This document shows positions 26,584-35,616 of a DNA stretch of 64,000 nt, piece after piece. A model generated the notes under the pieces. That model made no database searches, was not told the origin of the DNA, and worked only from the letters and a program-made list of their open reading frames with translations. The stretch is from Stanieria sp964562685. Lineage in GTDB: Bacteria; Cyanobacteriota; Cyanobacteriia; Cyanobacteriales; Xenococcaceae. The position numbers and the translations under genes were made by a program. The stretch's first letter is position 1. Each line of letters opens with the position of its first letter. The stretch lies in NCBI GenBank assembly GCA_964562685.1, contig CAZLUP010000008.1, positions 53,309 to 117,308 of the forward strand, read 5' to 3'.

Positions 26584-26798
26584 GTAGATGAAGAAGATAC
26601 AAAGATTTGAGTAGACTATTTTAACGGTTGTCCAAGTTCATCACTTCCTCACCACCAAAAGTTTGTTCTATCTAGTCTTAAGCTATTAGAAAAACTTGAT
26701 CAACTGATCCTGACAGACCTAGCATTCCCATTTTGATCTTATTTCTACCAACGCAATGATAGTAATTTTTAGATTTCATTTGAATTAAACACTAAAAG

Positions 26799-27788
26799 TC
26801 AAAAGTGTTGAAATCCTTTAGCTAAAGTTAACACTTGGGAAAAATTGGGTTTGTTGCTATCTGTCAAAATTATTTGTTTTTCCGCAGTAATCTCTCCAAT
26901 CATAGCTGCACCTTCTTTTAACTGGTTAATTAAACCTTGAGCAAAGTGAGAAGGCAAACAAAGAACTAGCTCAAAATCTTCTCCGCCATAAAGTATCCAC
27001 TCCCAAACTTGCTTAGAGTTGACTATTTTCAACAAACTAGGCTGTAGTGGAATTGCATTTGCTTCTATAGTGGCACCAACTTGACTAGAACGGCAAATTT
27101 GTAAAATAGCATCAGCTAGACCATCACTACTATCCATTCCAGCGATCGCAACGGGACAATTCATTTTTTGTAGCTTTGAAATTACGTCTAATCGGGGTTG
27201 AGGTCTTTGATGAGCTTGAATTAAAAATTCTTGTTCTTGACGGTTGAGATTTTTACCTAAAGTAGGATTTAGTAACAATTCTAAACCAGCCCGTGAAAGT
27301 CCATGATAGCCAGTAATCACAATCGCATCACCGACTTGAGCATTGCCACGACGAATAATTCTGTCTGGGGTTACCTCTCCTAAAGCAGTAATACTAACCG
27401 TAGTGACAGAAGAACGACAAACATCTCCTCCGACAATTGGGGTATTAAATTGCTGTAAACATTCAAATAAACCCTGATACAGTTCTTCTACCCAAGCGAT
27501 AGTCACCTCTCCAGGTAAAGCTAAACCAACTGTAATCCCTAAAGGACTAGCTCCCATGGCTGCCAAATCTGAGAGATTAGCTGCTGCTGCACGCCAACCC
27601 ACATCAAAAGCAGTGGTAGTGCGATCGCTAAAATGAACTCGATCAACTAAGACATCGGTTGTTACTACCAATTGATGCTCAGGTTTAAGAGCCAGAATTG
27701 CCCCATCATCACCAACAATCTCAGCATCACAAAAAAGCTGTAGCTTGGCAAGTAATCCTTGTTCACCAATATCTTTAACTAACTGCAT
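26799..27788 (-). CDS. thiL: Thiamine-monophosphate kinase
   Basis: 329 residues of the PurM/ThiL fold. Diagnostic segments are GDDGAIL near the N-terminus, TTDVLVDRVHF, NLSDLAAMGASPLGITVGLALP, GGDVCRSS and, in the C-terminal half, AGMDSSDGLADAI and YGGEDFEL. It phosphorylates thiamine monophosphate to the diphosphate cofactor in the cytoplasm. It is usual in length and intact. It lies 174 bp downstream of the cyclophilin gene on the same strand. No TPP riboswitch is visible upstream. Confidence 0.97.
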   Translation of the reverse strand: MQLVKDIGEQGLLAKLQLFCDAEIVGDDGAILALKPEHQLVVTTDVLVDRVHFSDRTTTAFDVGWRAAAANLSDLAAMGASPLGITVGLALPGEVTIAWVEELYQGLFECLQQFNTPIVGGDVCRSSVTTVSITALGEVTPDRIIRRGNAQVGDAIVITGYHGLSRAGLELLLNPTLGKNLNRQEQEFLIQAHQRPQPRLDVISKLQKMNCPVAIAGMDSSDGLADAILQICRSSQVGATIEANAIPLQPSLLKIVNSKQVWEWILYGGEDFELVLCLPSHFAQGLINQLKEGAAMIGEITAEKQIILTDSNKPNFSQVLTLAKGFQHF

Positions 27789-27962
27789 CTTTTAGAGAAA
27801 AAAAAAGAAGCTAAAGGATATAAGGTAGGGCTGCTTTATTTTGGTAAAAATATAGATGAGGAGATAGGGAGATAGGGGAAACCTAGTATTATTGTTCATC
27901 AATTCTCTGAAGCTCCCCTGCACCCTTGCCCCCTTCACCTTTCCTAGTCAAACCAATTTTTT

Positions 27963-29096
27963 CTAGCCAGCCTTGGGTTGGACTAAATTATCCAAACCAT
28001 CGATCACCTTAGCTGAAATAATTTTATCGTCCGCCGTTAACTCTTCTAACACCTCTTTCCCTTTAACTACATAACCAAAGACAGAATAACGTCCGTCCAT
28101 TAAGTTATAACCAGGAGGAGTCAATTCAGTATCAAACTTAAAGAAAAAGAATTGGGAAGAACCACCATTAGGATCGTTGGCTGGACGTGCTAAAGCAACT
28201 GCACCATAAGCATTAAAAGGAAGCACAGGTTGATCCAAATAACGACCAAGTTCTTCTAAAGTAACTCCATAAACTGGTTCAGGATCATTTTTAACCAAGA
28301 CTTCTAAAGGAATTGCTCGATATTGATTGGTTTTGGGATCGATAAAACCTTCCTCTTCGCCTGGAGGATCTCCTGCTTGTAAAACATAAAAATCTTCAGC
28401 ACGGATAAAATTCAAACCATCATAAAAACCTCTTTGCACCAAATCAACAAAATTTCCACCATTAATTGGCGCACTATAACCATCAACTACAAGAGTTAAA
28501 TCTCCTTTGGTAGTGGTTATTTCTACGGTAGCTCGACCAAGTAACTGAGGTAAGTGAGCATATTCTTCTGGTATGGCAAAAGGAAATCCCGTTACCATTA
28601 AAGCTTCTAGTTGTCCAATTTGGTCTAATATTTCCGCTCTAGTTTCGGAAATAGCACTTTTATCCTTGGCTTCTAATTCCGATTCAAGTTTGCTGATGTT
28701 TGTATCAATCTGTTCTAGTAAAGCAGAAGCTTGCGATTTGCGTTCTTCAGGAATACTGGCTAATACTTTTTCGCGGCGATAAGTCAAAAGATTTTTAGCG
28801 TCTTTGAGATCTCGACTAATTGCTCCCCAGCGTTTACCACGTAATTGAGTAGAAATATCTTCTAAATCCGCTTGGATTTTTCTGACAGTATCATTATCAA
28901 TTGGGAGAGCATATCTGAGAATCGCTAATGGATCGGTAATGGCATCCCCTTGTGCCAACATACTTTTACGAGTACCAGCTAAAGCATCACTCTGATGATT
29001 CACCAAACTGCTACTCAAAAACATTAGCAGAGCTAAAATAGCTGCGGTAGTTGTTTTGAGTAAAAGTTGATACCAACTTTTTGTTTTAGTTTTCAT
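27963..29096 (-). CDS. Cyclophilin-type peptidyl-prolyl isomerase (TLP40/CYP38-like)
   Basis: 377 residues. An N-terminal hydrophobic signal (TTTAAILALLMFLSSSLV) suggests export to the periplasm or thylakoid lumen. A helical, PsbQ-like domain (about 50-170, with KRWGAISRDLKDAKNLL) precedes a divergent cyclophilin domain (about 185-370: NFVDLVQRGFYDGLNF, ARPANDPNGGSSQFFFF). The layout matches plant TLP40/CYP38, which helps photosystem II assembly. Isomerase activity may be low because the active site is divergent. It sits head-to-head with efp, sharing a 214-bp upstream region. Confidence 0.93.
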   Translation of the reverse strand: MKTKTKSWYQLLLKTTTAAILALLMFLSSSLVNHQSDALAGTRKSMLAQGDAITDPLAILRYALPIDNDTVRKIQADLEDISTQLRGKRWGAISRDLKDAKNLLTYRREKVLASIPEERKSQASALLEQIDTNISKLESELEAKDKSAISETRAEILDQIGQLEALMVTGFPFAIPEEYAHLPQLLGRATVEITTTKGDLTLVVDGYSAPINGGNFVDLVQRGFYDGLNFIRAEDFYVLQAGDPPGEEEGFIDPKTNQYRAIPLEVLVKNDPEPVYGVTLEELGRYLDQPVLPFNAYGAVALARPANDPNGGSSQFFFFKFDTELTPPGYNLMDGRYSVFGYVVKGKEVLEELTADDKIISAKVIDGLDNLVQPKAG

Positions 29097-29310
29097 AAAT
29101 TTATTAATTGCTCTTACTTACACAGAAGAAAGCTTACTAAGGTGTATGTTCTTAGTTATTAATTACTCTTGTCAACATTTCTTTACTATTAACTTCAAAC
29201 CTAAGAGCAACTAAGCAAAAAAATTTTTATTATTGTTACTAAATTAAGAGAGACCCACTCATCAGGTAGAATGGAATTTTGATCTTTCTAGACTGGGTAT
29301 TAAGAGCTGC

Positions 29311-29868
29311 ATGATTTCTAGTAATGATTTTCGCACTGGCGTAAGCATCGAGTTAGATGGTTCTGTCTGGCGAGTAGTAGAGTTTCTTCATGTTAAACCA
29401 GGTAAAGGTTCGGCATTTGTGCGAACTAAGTTGAAAAATGTCCAAACAGGAAATGTGGTTGAACGGACATTTCGGGCTGGGGAAACTGTTCCTCAAGCTA
29501 ATTTAGAAAAAAGAACGATGCAACATACCTATAAAGAAGGAGAAGATCTCGTCTTTATGGATATGGAAACTTACGAAGAAGCTCGGCTAACTCCCGCCCA
29601 AATTGGTAATCGTGTCCAGTACATTAAAGAAGAAATGGAAGTTAATGTGCTGTTTTGGAACGGGCAAGTCATGGAAGTTGATTTACCTACTTCTGTAGTC
29701 TTAGAAGTAGTTGATACCGATCCTGGTGTTAAGGGAGATACCGCGACAGGAGGCTCAAAACCCGCTATAGTTGAAACCGGAGCGCAGGTAATGGTACCGC
29801 TATTTATTTCCATTGGCGAAAGAATTAAAGTCGATACTCGCGATGGTTCTTATTTAGGCAGAGAATAA
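29311..29868 (+). CDS. efp: Translation elongation factor P
   Basis: 185 residues, the standard length. The N-terminal KOW-like domain carries the loop HVKPGKGSAFVRTKLKN, with K32 at the tip where the stimulatory modification would sit. Two OB domains follow, ending in the family signature (FISIGERIKVDTRDGSYLGRE). It relieves ribosome stalling at polyproline stretches. It is followed after 120 bp by accB, an arrangement common in cyanobacteria. Confidence 0.98.
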   Translation: MISSNDFRTGVSIELDGSVWRVVEFLHVKPGKGSAFVRTKLKNVQTGNVVERTFRAGETVPQANLEKRTMQHTYKEGEDLVFMDMETYEEARLTPAQIGNRVQYIKEEMEVNVLFWNGQVMEVDLPTSVVLEVVDTDPGVKGDTATGGSKPAIVETGAQVMVPLFISIGERIKVDTRDGSYLGRE

Positions 29869-29988
29869 CTCTATTTTTGTTTTCTGGAGTTATCTCCTTG
29901 GTTTTCAACTCTTAATTATGGTTGTTGGGGCTAAAATATAATTGCTCCGAAACCTAACCAGTCGCTAGAAATTTAGGTTGTATAGTTT

Positions 29989-30477
29989 GTGTCTATAAAT
30001 TTTCAAGAACTTAGAGAGTTATTATCAGCGATCGCTCAAACTGATATTGCAGAGTTAACCTTAAAAAGTGACGAGTTTGAATTAATGGTACGTAAGGGGA
30101 CAAGTATCGCCCCTACACCAACTGCAATAGTTACTCCTGGGGTAACGGAAGTAGTTCCACCCCCTTCTCCCCCTAAATCCGTAGTTTTACCAAATTCTGC
30201 TCCAGAAACTTCTTCAGCACCTGCGATAGATAAAAAATGGGTAGAAATTACTTCCCCGATGGTGGGAACTTTTTATCGCGCCCCTGCGCCAGACGAACCA
30301 CCTTTTGTCGACACAGGAGAAAGGATTAGTAAAGGACAGACAGTTTGTATCATTGAAGCAATGAAGCTAATGAATGAGATCGAAGCTGAAATTTCTGGAC
30401 AGGTGATGGAAATCTTGGTACAAAATGGTGAACCTGTAGAGTACGGACAAACTTTAATGTGGGTTAATCCCGATTAA
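29989..30477 (+). CDS. accB: Biotin carboxyl carrier protein of acetyl-CoA carboxylase
   Basis: 162 residues starting at GTG (29989). The N-terminal INFQELRELLSAIAQTDIAEL is the usual BCCP helix and strand. A Pro/Ala-rich linker (about 45-80) leads to the biotinyl domain with IIEAMKLMNEIEAE, in which K126 is the biotinylated lysine. It carries biotin between the carboxylase and transferase parts of acetyl-CoA carboxylase, the first step of fatty acid synthesis. It is 120 bp after efp and 11 bp before a DUF2993 gene, so the three may be co-transcribed. Confidence 0.98.
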   Translation: MSINFQELRELLSAIAQTDIAELTLKSDEFELMVRKGTSIAPTPTAIVTPGVTEVVPPPSPPKSVVLPNSAPETSSAPAIDKKWVEITSPMVGTFYRAPAPDEPPFVDTGERISKGQTVCIIEAMKLMNEIEAEISGQVMEILVQNGEPVEYGQTLMWVNPD

Positions 30478-30488
30478 ATTTTTTACTA

Positions 30489-31364
30489 ATGGAACTTTTA
30501 ACCATTCTGCTTGCAGGATTTTTTTCGATTTTAGTTCCTGGAGGTTGGGCGATTGAGCGTCTTGCCAGTAATAATTTGAGTTCTAATTTGACAACTGTAG
30601 AAGAGTTAGCAATTAGAGTTGAAAATTCTCCCAGTTATCAACTGGTGTTTGGTAAGTTGGGAAGAATTAAACTGGCGAGTCGTGGTGTAGAAGTCCAACC
30701 AGGGTTAAGAATTGACACTTTAGAAGTGGAAACAGACTCAATTGATGTCAAGCTAAAAGATTTATCACAAGGTAATTTAGAACAACTGCGAACTTCTTTA
30801 AACGAACCTCTACAAGGAGGAGTACGCGTAATTCTAACTGAGGCAGATCTCAATCGAGCTTTACAGTCACCAAAAATACAAAGTCAACTACAGCAAGCTT
30901 TAAATCGTCTGATTGCTCGTAAAGCAGGTTCTTCCATTCGTTATCAGTTAGTCAATTTTCGGATAGAATTACAAGACGGCAATCGTTTGAGTTTGGCTGT
31001 TAGTTTATGTCGTTCTTTTGCTCATCAAAATCAGATTCAGAGTTGTGTAACTGACCATGATCGAAGCAAATCAGAATTAAATCTTAAGCTAGAGTGGGGT
31101 ATAAAAACCGTAGCAGGAAGAAAAATAGAGTTAGTTGAGCCGATTGGTACTGTAAATGGTCGTCAAATGTCGGCTAGACTATTAACGGGATTTGCTCAAG
31201 GAATAAGCGATCGCTTAGATTTAAATACATTGGAGGAAAACGGAATTTTTGCTCGACTTTTACAATTAGCAATAGATCAAGAGCAAATTGCACTAGCAGG
31301 TTTTGTCAGAATGGAAACTTTTGACAACCATCTTTCTTGGCTCAAATTTAGTAAACTCGATTAA
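30489..31364 (+). CDS. DUF2993 (LmeA-like) lipid-binding-type protein
   Basis: 291 residues. A hydrophobic N-terminus (LLTILLAGFFSILVPGG) looks like a signal or anchor. The rest has the beta-rich pattern of DUF2993: VEVQPGLRIDTLEVETDSIDV in the first half and VRVILTEADLNRALQSP, typical of the family, in the second. The C-terminal part has RQMSARLLTGFAQGISDRLDL. The family is common in cyanobacteria and actinobacteria; a mycobacterial member (LmeA) acts on lipomannan, but the cyanobacterial role is unknown. It follows accB by 11 bp, so co-expression is likely. Confidence 0.8.
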   Translation: MELLTILLAGFFSILVPGGWAIERLASNNLSSNLTTVEELAIRVENSPSYQLVFGKLGRIKLASRGVEVQPGLRIDTLEVETDSIDVKLKDLSQGNLEQLRTSLNEPLQGGVRVILTEADLNRALQSPKIQSQLQQALNRLIARKAGSSIRYQLVNFRIELQDGNRLSLAVSLCRSFAHQNQIQSCVTDHDRSKSELNLKLEWGIKTVAGRKIELVEPIGTVNGRQMSARLLTGFAQGISDRLDLNTLEENGIFARLLQLAIDQEQIALAGFVRMETFDNHLSWLKFSKLD

Positions 31365-31389
31365 ATAACAGTTGAGTTAGTGCAACTTT

Positions 31390-31430
31390 ATTATCTATAT
31401 TTCGACTACATTATCTATAATTTCGACTAC
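31390..31430. repeat. Imperfect 20/21-bp tandem repeat
   Basis: ATTATCTATATTTCGACTAC at 31390-31409 is followed directly by a second copy with one extra A at 31410-31430. It lies in the 101-bp gap before the GerMN gene. Possibly paired binding sites; no function can be assigned. Confidence 0.6.
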
Positions 31431-31465
31431 TAATCAGCAGCTTTTTCTCAATCAGGAAAACTACT

Positions 31466-32098
31466 ATGCATAATCAGAAACAAAGTCGTCGTTTTTCTCT
31501 TCCTCTAGTAGCTGGCATCGCAGGTATTATTTTAGTCCTTGGTGGAGGTACAGCTTGGTTGGCAAAATATGCTTTAGAGCAAAGTAACCAATCTTCAGTT
31601 CCCCCTGTTGCTAATAATCCCCCTACTACTGAAGTTCAACCTCCTGCTACTTCTGAACCAGTAACTCAAGAAAAACAGGTAGAAATTTGTTGGCTCAATC
31701 CTACCGAAAATAAGATTGAATTAGTGACTACTACCTTAACTTTTGAAAAGTCGGTACAACCGAGTGAGGTATTAGAAACTGCTTTTAAAAATTTGTTGGC
31801 AGGACCAAAAAGTGACAAATATACTTCCACTATTCCTACAGGAACCAAATTACTCGGACTGCAAACCCAACCCGATGGCATTCGGATTAATCTTTCTCAA
31901 GAGTTTACTTCTGGTGGCGGTAGTGCTGCTATGAGCGGTAGATTAGCTCAAGTAATCTATACTGCGACAAGTTTAAATCCGGACGCTAAAGTGTGGATTG
32001 AGGTAGACGGAAAACCTTTAGAAACTTTAGGCGGAGAAGGATTAATTATTAATCAACCCATAACTAGAAAAGATTTTGAAGCTAATTTTAGTTTGTAG
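31466..32098 (+). CDS. GerMN-domain lipoprotein-like/anchored protein
   Basis: 210 residues. One N-terminal membrane helix (LVAGIAGIILVLGGGTAWLA), a Pro/Thr-rich linker (about 40-72), then a GerMN domain (about 75-200: VEICWLNPTENKIELV, GLQTQPDGIRINLSQEF, LAQVIYTATSLNPDAKV). GerMN is known from the spore germination protein GerM and the LpqB family, and is common as a single-domain exported protein in cyanobacteria. The location would be periplasmic and membrane-attached. Function unknown. There is no Cys lipobox, so it is anchored by the helix. Confidence 0.88.
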   Translation: MHNQKQSRRFSLPLVAGIAGIILVLGGGTAWLAKYALEQSNQSSVPPVANNPPTTEVQPPATSEPVTQEKQVEICWLNPTENKIELVTTTLTFEKSVQPSEVLETAFKNLLAGPKSDKYTSTIPTGTKLLGLQTQPDGIRINLSQEFTSGGGSAAMSGRLAQVIYTATSLNPDAKVWIEVDGKPLETLGGEGLIINQPITRKDFEANFSL

Positions 32099-32145
32099 GG
32101 ATTTGAATGAAGGAAGAAGACATCACAAAATGTAGTTAATTTAAT

Positions 32146-32973
32146 TTACTTAGAAGATTGATTAACTTGCTCGACAAGGCGATCAAAATACCAATTTAAT
32201 AAAGGTGCAATTAAACTATGAAATCGATTTAAAATATTTATTTCTAATCCTGGTGCAATCGCAAATTGATGATGATTAATTCCTTTAATAATTTCTCGAG
32301 CAATAGCTTCTGGTTGCCAAGTTTGAGCAGTTCTTGTAATCATTTTGGTTTCTAAGGGTTTGGTTTGGTTTTCGGTTGCCAGTTGCGGAGTATCGGTATC
32401 GGGAGGATAAACAATCGATACTGCAATATTTTTTGGTTTTAACTCGCCTCTAAGGGCTTCGGCTAATCCTCTGAGAGCAAATTTACTTGGAGAGTAAGGA
32501 GTATAACCATATAAGCCAATTAAGCCAGCACCAGAAGATATTAAGACAATCTGACCTCTTTTTTGCTGTTCCATAGCAGGAACTACGGCTTTAATACTAT
32601 ATAAAGAGCCAAAATAGTTAACTGCCATGGTTTTTTCAAAGATTTCGAGTGGAAGTTCGGTAAAATAACCAGGATGGGCTATCCCCGCTGAAGTAATTAG
32701 AAGATCGGGATTGCCTAGGCTGGCGATTGCTTGTTGAATTGCAGTTTCATTTTTCTTGCGATCGCTAACGTCGGCAGCAAAAGTTAGAACTTGTTGTTGA
32801 GAGTTGATGGTTGAGGCTTGAATTTCTTGTTGGGCTTGAGCTAGTTTGTAGGGTTGGCGAGCAATAATAGAAATATTAGCACCGAGTTGAGCTAAGAGTT
32901 TAGCTGTAGCTTTACCGATTCCACTAGAGCCTCCAGTAATAATAGCGTGTTGCTCTTGAAAATTTGGTTTCAT
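32146..32973 (-). CDS. Short-chain dehydrogenase/reductase (3-ketodihydrosphingosine reductase-like)
   Basis: 275 residues of classical SDR type. The cofactor loop is ITGGSSGIGKA (residues 12-22), an Ala-Gly motif occurs in ITSAGIAHPG where NNAG is usual, and the catalytic Ser-Tyr-Lys are S147, Y160 and K164 in YTPYSPSKFALRGLAEALR. IARQPYKL in the first half places an Arg after beta-2, which favours NADP(H). The C-terminal hydrophobic tail and overall look resemble KDSR-type reductases acting on long-chain ketones. It is 21 bp downstream of the AEC transporter gene on the same strand. Confidence 0.85.
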   Translation of the reverse strand: MKPNFQEQHAIITGGSSGIGKATAKLLAQLGANISIIARQPYKLAQAQQEIQASTINSQQQVLTFAADVSDRKKNETAIQQAIASLGNPDLLITSAGIAHPGYFTELPLEIFEKTMAVNYFGSLYSIKAVVPAMEQQKRGQIVLISSGAGLIGLYGYTPYSPSKFALRGLAEALRGELKPKNIAVSIVYPPDTDTPQLATENQTKPLETKMITRTAQTWQPEAIAREIIKGINHHQFAIAPGLEINILNRFHSLIAPLLNWYFDRLVEQVNQSSK

Positions 32974-32994
32974 TGATATTAATTTTAATTTTGA

Positions 32995-33891
32995 TTAAAT
33001 ATAAATTGACAATAACCATAATATTAAAGGAAGAGTTACAAAACTCATCACAGTAGAAGTCACAATTGACCTAGCCACAAAATTAGCGTCGCCACCAAAT
33101 TCGGTTACTAAAACTAAAGAATTAACTGCGGTTGGCATCGCACTTTGTAATACTAAAATTTGCAAACTTAAACTCTCTAAATGAAGATTTAAACCGATAA
33201 AATAAGCAATCAAAGGAGCAACCAATAAACGTAAAAACGCAGCCAAAACTTCTTGAATTCTTAGTTCAAATTGAGTATGAGATAATTGCATTCCCAACAA
33301 AATTAAAGCTACTGGAATTGCAGCTTGCCCTAATTCTTGAATAGCCAAATCAATTTGAAAAGGAAATTTAAACGATAATAAACGTAAACCAACTGCTGCG
33401 ACAATTGACCAAAACAAAGGAAGTTTGAGGATTAAACGAATACTATAATCAATTCCCTTGCCCTTCAAAATAGCGGGACCAAAGCAAAACATCAGAATAC
33501 TTGAACCAATCATATAAATTACTGCTCGTTCTAATCCTGCTGCACCAAAAGCAAAATTAGCTACAGGAAGACCGATGTTGCCGTTGTTAGAAAAGATTGC
33601 AGTAGCAATTAAACCTTTTTGTAAAGAGGGTGTAAGTTTGCCAATTTTGCCAATAACCCAAACTAATAAATAAGTTAAACAAGAGGTCAAAGCAAAAGCA
33701 ACTAATAAATCTTGAGTATTTTGAAGTGAAAGAGTAGTACGGTATAGACTATCAAAAACTAGGGCAGGAGATAAAATATATAAAGTTATTTTGGAAACGG
33801 TTTGATTATCTAGTGGTAAGGTACGACCAGCAATAAAACCAATTACAATAATTAAGCTAACAGGAATAACCGCAGGAAGAAGAGGAAGCAT
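32995..33891 (-). CDS. AEC-family (auxin efflux carrier-like) membrane transporter
   Basis: 298 residues with about ten membrane helices in two inverted halves. The first half has PALVFDSLYRTTLSL and ATAIFSNNGNIGLPVANFAFG, the conserved unwound-helix segment. The second half has LQSAMPTAVNSLVLVTEFGGDANFVARSIV. Such carriers export organic acids or similar solutes from the cytoplasm; the substrate is unknown. Just upstream (33905-33932) lies a palindromic repeat. It is probably transcribed with the SDR gene that follows. Confidence 0.9.
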   Translation of the reverse strand: MLPLLPAVIPVSLIIVIGFIAGRTLPLDNQTVSKITLYILSPALVFDSLYRTTLSLQNTQDLLVAFALTSCLTYLLVWVIGKIGKLTPSLQKGLIATAIFSNNGNIGLPVANFAFGAAGLERAVIYMIGSSILMFCFGPAILKGKGIDYSIRLILKLPLFWSIVAAVGLRLLSFKFPFQIDLAIQELGQAAIPVALILLGMQLSHTQFELRIQEVLAAFLRLLVAPLIAYFIGLNLHLESLSLQILVLQSAMPTAVNSLVLVTEFGGDANFVARSIVTSTVMSFVTLPLILWLLSIYI

Positions 33892-33904
33892 TGGTAAGTT
33901 TACA

Positions 33905-33932
33905 GTACAGACGCGATATATCGCGCCTGTAC
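33905..33932. repeat. 28-bp near-perfect palindromic repeat
   Basis: The core CGCGATATATCGCG (33912-33925) is perfectly palindromic and is flanked by GTACAGA and CCTGTAC, with one mismatch in the whole 28 bp. It shares the outer GTACAGACG arm with the palindrome at 61332-61359, so both belong to one dispersed family. Confidence 0.7.
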
Positions 33933-33974
33933 AAGTATGGCGTATTTTGTACAGTTATCAATTAGGAATTAAAA

Positions 33975-34268
33975 CTAAATTTGTTCGTAACGACGAATAT
34001 CTGGTGGTTGAGCCACTAAACCGTTAATTTGGTTGATAGCTTTCTGAAGATGTTGACTGGTAAGATGAGTTTCTAAGGCTGCTGTTGATTTCCATTCTTC
34101 CACAAAAGTAAAGTCTGTTGGATCGGAAGTATTTTGCAACAAATCGTATTGAATACATCCAGCTTCAGCGCGAGTTGGTTCAATTAGTTCTATTAAAACT
34201 GCTTTAAGTTGTTCTATTTTGTCAGGAAGGGCAATAACCCGAGCAACTACTCGTACTGATTGAAACAT
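33975..34268 (-). CDS. Antibiotic biosynthesis monooxygenase (ABM) domain protein
   Basis: 97 residues with the compact ferredoxin-like ABM fold. It opens VRVVARVIALPDKIEQLKAVL and continues with TRAEAGCIQYDLLQNTSDP and FVEEWKSTAALETHLTSQHL. Close relatives include the quinol monooxygenase YgiN and autoinducer-modifying enzymes such as LsrG. Many members work without cofactor on small quinones. It lies between the AEC and ArsS-like genes on the same strand but has about 100 bp on each side, so operon membership is uncertain. Confidence 0.9.
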   Translation of the reverse strand: MFQSVRVVARVIALPDKIEQLKAVLIELIEPTRAEAGCIQYDLLQNTSDPTDFTFVEEWKSTAALETHLTSQHLQKAINQINGLVAQPPDIRRYEQI

Positions 34269-34367
34269 GGTTATTAAAGTTTAGTCGAGAAATTTCAAGA
34301 CAATTGCTGGTTATGATAGCGTATTTTTGACTTGATTTTTGTGCAGAAGTGGAGAGATTGTTTACAA

Positions 34368-35387
34368 TCAACTCTTAGTATTAATCAAAGAACCGCCACA
34401 ACTAGAACCATTTCCAGCCGTACAACCATAACAATAATTAGCTGTTTTAATTTGATTAATTACATCTAAACTTTTTGCTTCTAGTAATTTAGCTATAGTT
34501 AATTTTTCGCCTTTGACATCAGTAGCAGCTAAATTTTCCATTTGATTAAAATCGCAATCATAAACATTACCTAAATAATCAATTGAAAGTTGATTAGTAC
34601 ACATTAAATTAGGTAACGTGTCTGAGTTAAAATTGTTTTCTAAAAACTTAAGATAAGAATCTTTTAAATTTTGTCTTTGTAAATATTGTTTAGTCCTTCC
34701 TACTGGAAGATTAGTAATAGTAAATAGATGATTAAACTTAAGATTATAATGTTCTAATAAATAGACCTTGTAATCCTGTTCCAAACTATTTTGATTAGGA
34801 GTCAAAGCAAATTTATCTTTAGTAGGTAAAGCTGGATTATAAACTAAGTCCAGAATTAATTCTGGCTTGATTCCATAACCTAACTGATTGAGTTTTTGAA
34901 TTGCTTCAACAGATTTATTATAAACTCCTGCACCTCTTTGTTTATCAACATTGGTTTCTAAGTAACAGGGTAAAGAAGCTACTACTCTTAATTGATTTTG
35001 ACCAAAATATTCGGGTAAATCTTCATATCCAGGTTCAAGAAAAATAGTTAAATTAGAACGAACAATAACTTCTTTTCCTGCTTTTTTAGCAGCTTCGACT
35101 ATTGGTTTAAAACCATAGTTCATTTCTGGCGCACCACCAGTTAAATCTACAGTTTCGATTTGAGGAAAAAGATTAATAATGTCAATTAATTGTTGACAAA
35201 TTTCTGGAGATAATTCTTCAGTTCGTTTGGGACCTGCTTCCACATGACAATGAGTACAAGCAAGATTACATTTTTTGCCTAAATTGATTTGTAGTACGGT
35301 AATTTTTTGCTTATGTAGCGGAGACTCAATTTTTTGAGTAAAGGAAGTTACTTTTAAATTATCAGTTTTTGGCTTGGTCGCTTGCAT
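34368..35387 (-). CDS. arsS: ArsS-like radical SAM enzyme (arsenosugar biosynthesis family)
   Basis: 339 residues. The radical SAM cluster motif is CNLACTHC (C40, C44, C47), followed by VDLTGGAPEMNYGF as the SAM-binding GGE-like region. The Cys-rich C-terminus, MCTNQLSIDYLGNVYDCDFNQM and YCYGCTAGNGSSCGGSL, matches the family named for arsenosugar biosynthesis, in which some members carry selenocysteine; here all positions are Cys. In arsenosugar producers this enzyme joins the 5'-deoxyadenosyl group to dimethylarsinite made by ArsM. No arsM is adjacent, so the substrate in this organism is uncertain. Confidence 0.88.
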   Translation of the reverse strand: MQATKPKTDNLKVTSFTQKIESPLHKQKITVLQINLGKKCNLACTHCHVEAGPKRTEELSPEICQQLIDIINLFPQIETVDLTGGAPEMNYGFKPIVEAAKKAGKEVIVRSNLTIFLEPGYEDLPEYFGQNQLRVVASLPCYLETNVDKQRGAGVYNKSVEAIQKLNQLGYGIKPELILDLVYNPALPTKDKFALTPNQNSLEQDYKVYLLEHYNLKFNHLFTITNLPVGRTKQYLQRQNLKDSYLKFLENNFNSDTLPNLMCTNQLSIDYLGNVYDCDFNQMENLAATDVKGEKLTIAKLLEAKSLDVINQIKTANYCYGCTAGNGSSCGGSLINTKS

Positions 35388-35435
35388 TATAGTTATTGTC
35401 TAATTATGTATTGATCGAAACAATGATAGATTCGT

Positions 35436-35488
35436 GCAATCGCCTTTGGTGCAGCGAAGCTGTCCGCGAACAGAGAGAGCGATCGCGT
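35436..35488. repeat. GC-richer palindromic repeat block, intergenic
   Basis: This block between arsS and the next gene contains CAGCGAAGCTG (35452-35462) and ends with CGAACAGAGAGAGCGATCGCG. Part of it matches the insertion found inside the histidine kinase gene at 26069-26127. It is probably the same mobile or expanding repeat family in a neutral site. Confidence 0.5.
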
Positions 35489-35616
35489 CTTATTTTCAAG
35501 CAGTAAAATAACCATAGACCGCTTTCCCATGAGTACCTTAAAACGTTAAATAACTTAAATTATAATCATCGTCGTTATATTATTTATTACTATACTCAGT
35601 ATAAAAATAATTGTTG

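Noticed and set aside
26584..26798. Search for a thiamine riboswitch near thiL
   Set aside because: No THI-box-like pattern is visible upstream or downstream of thiL.
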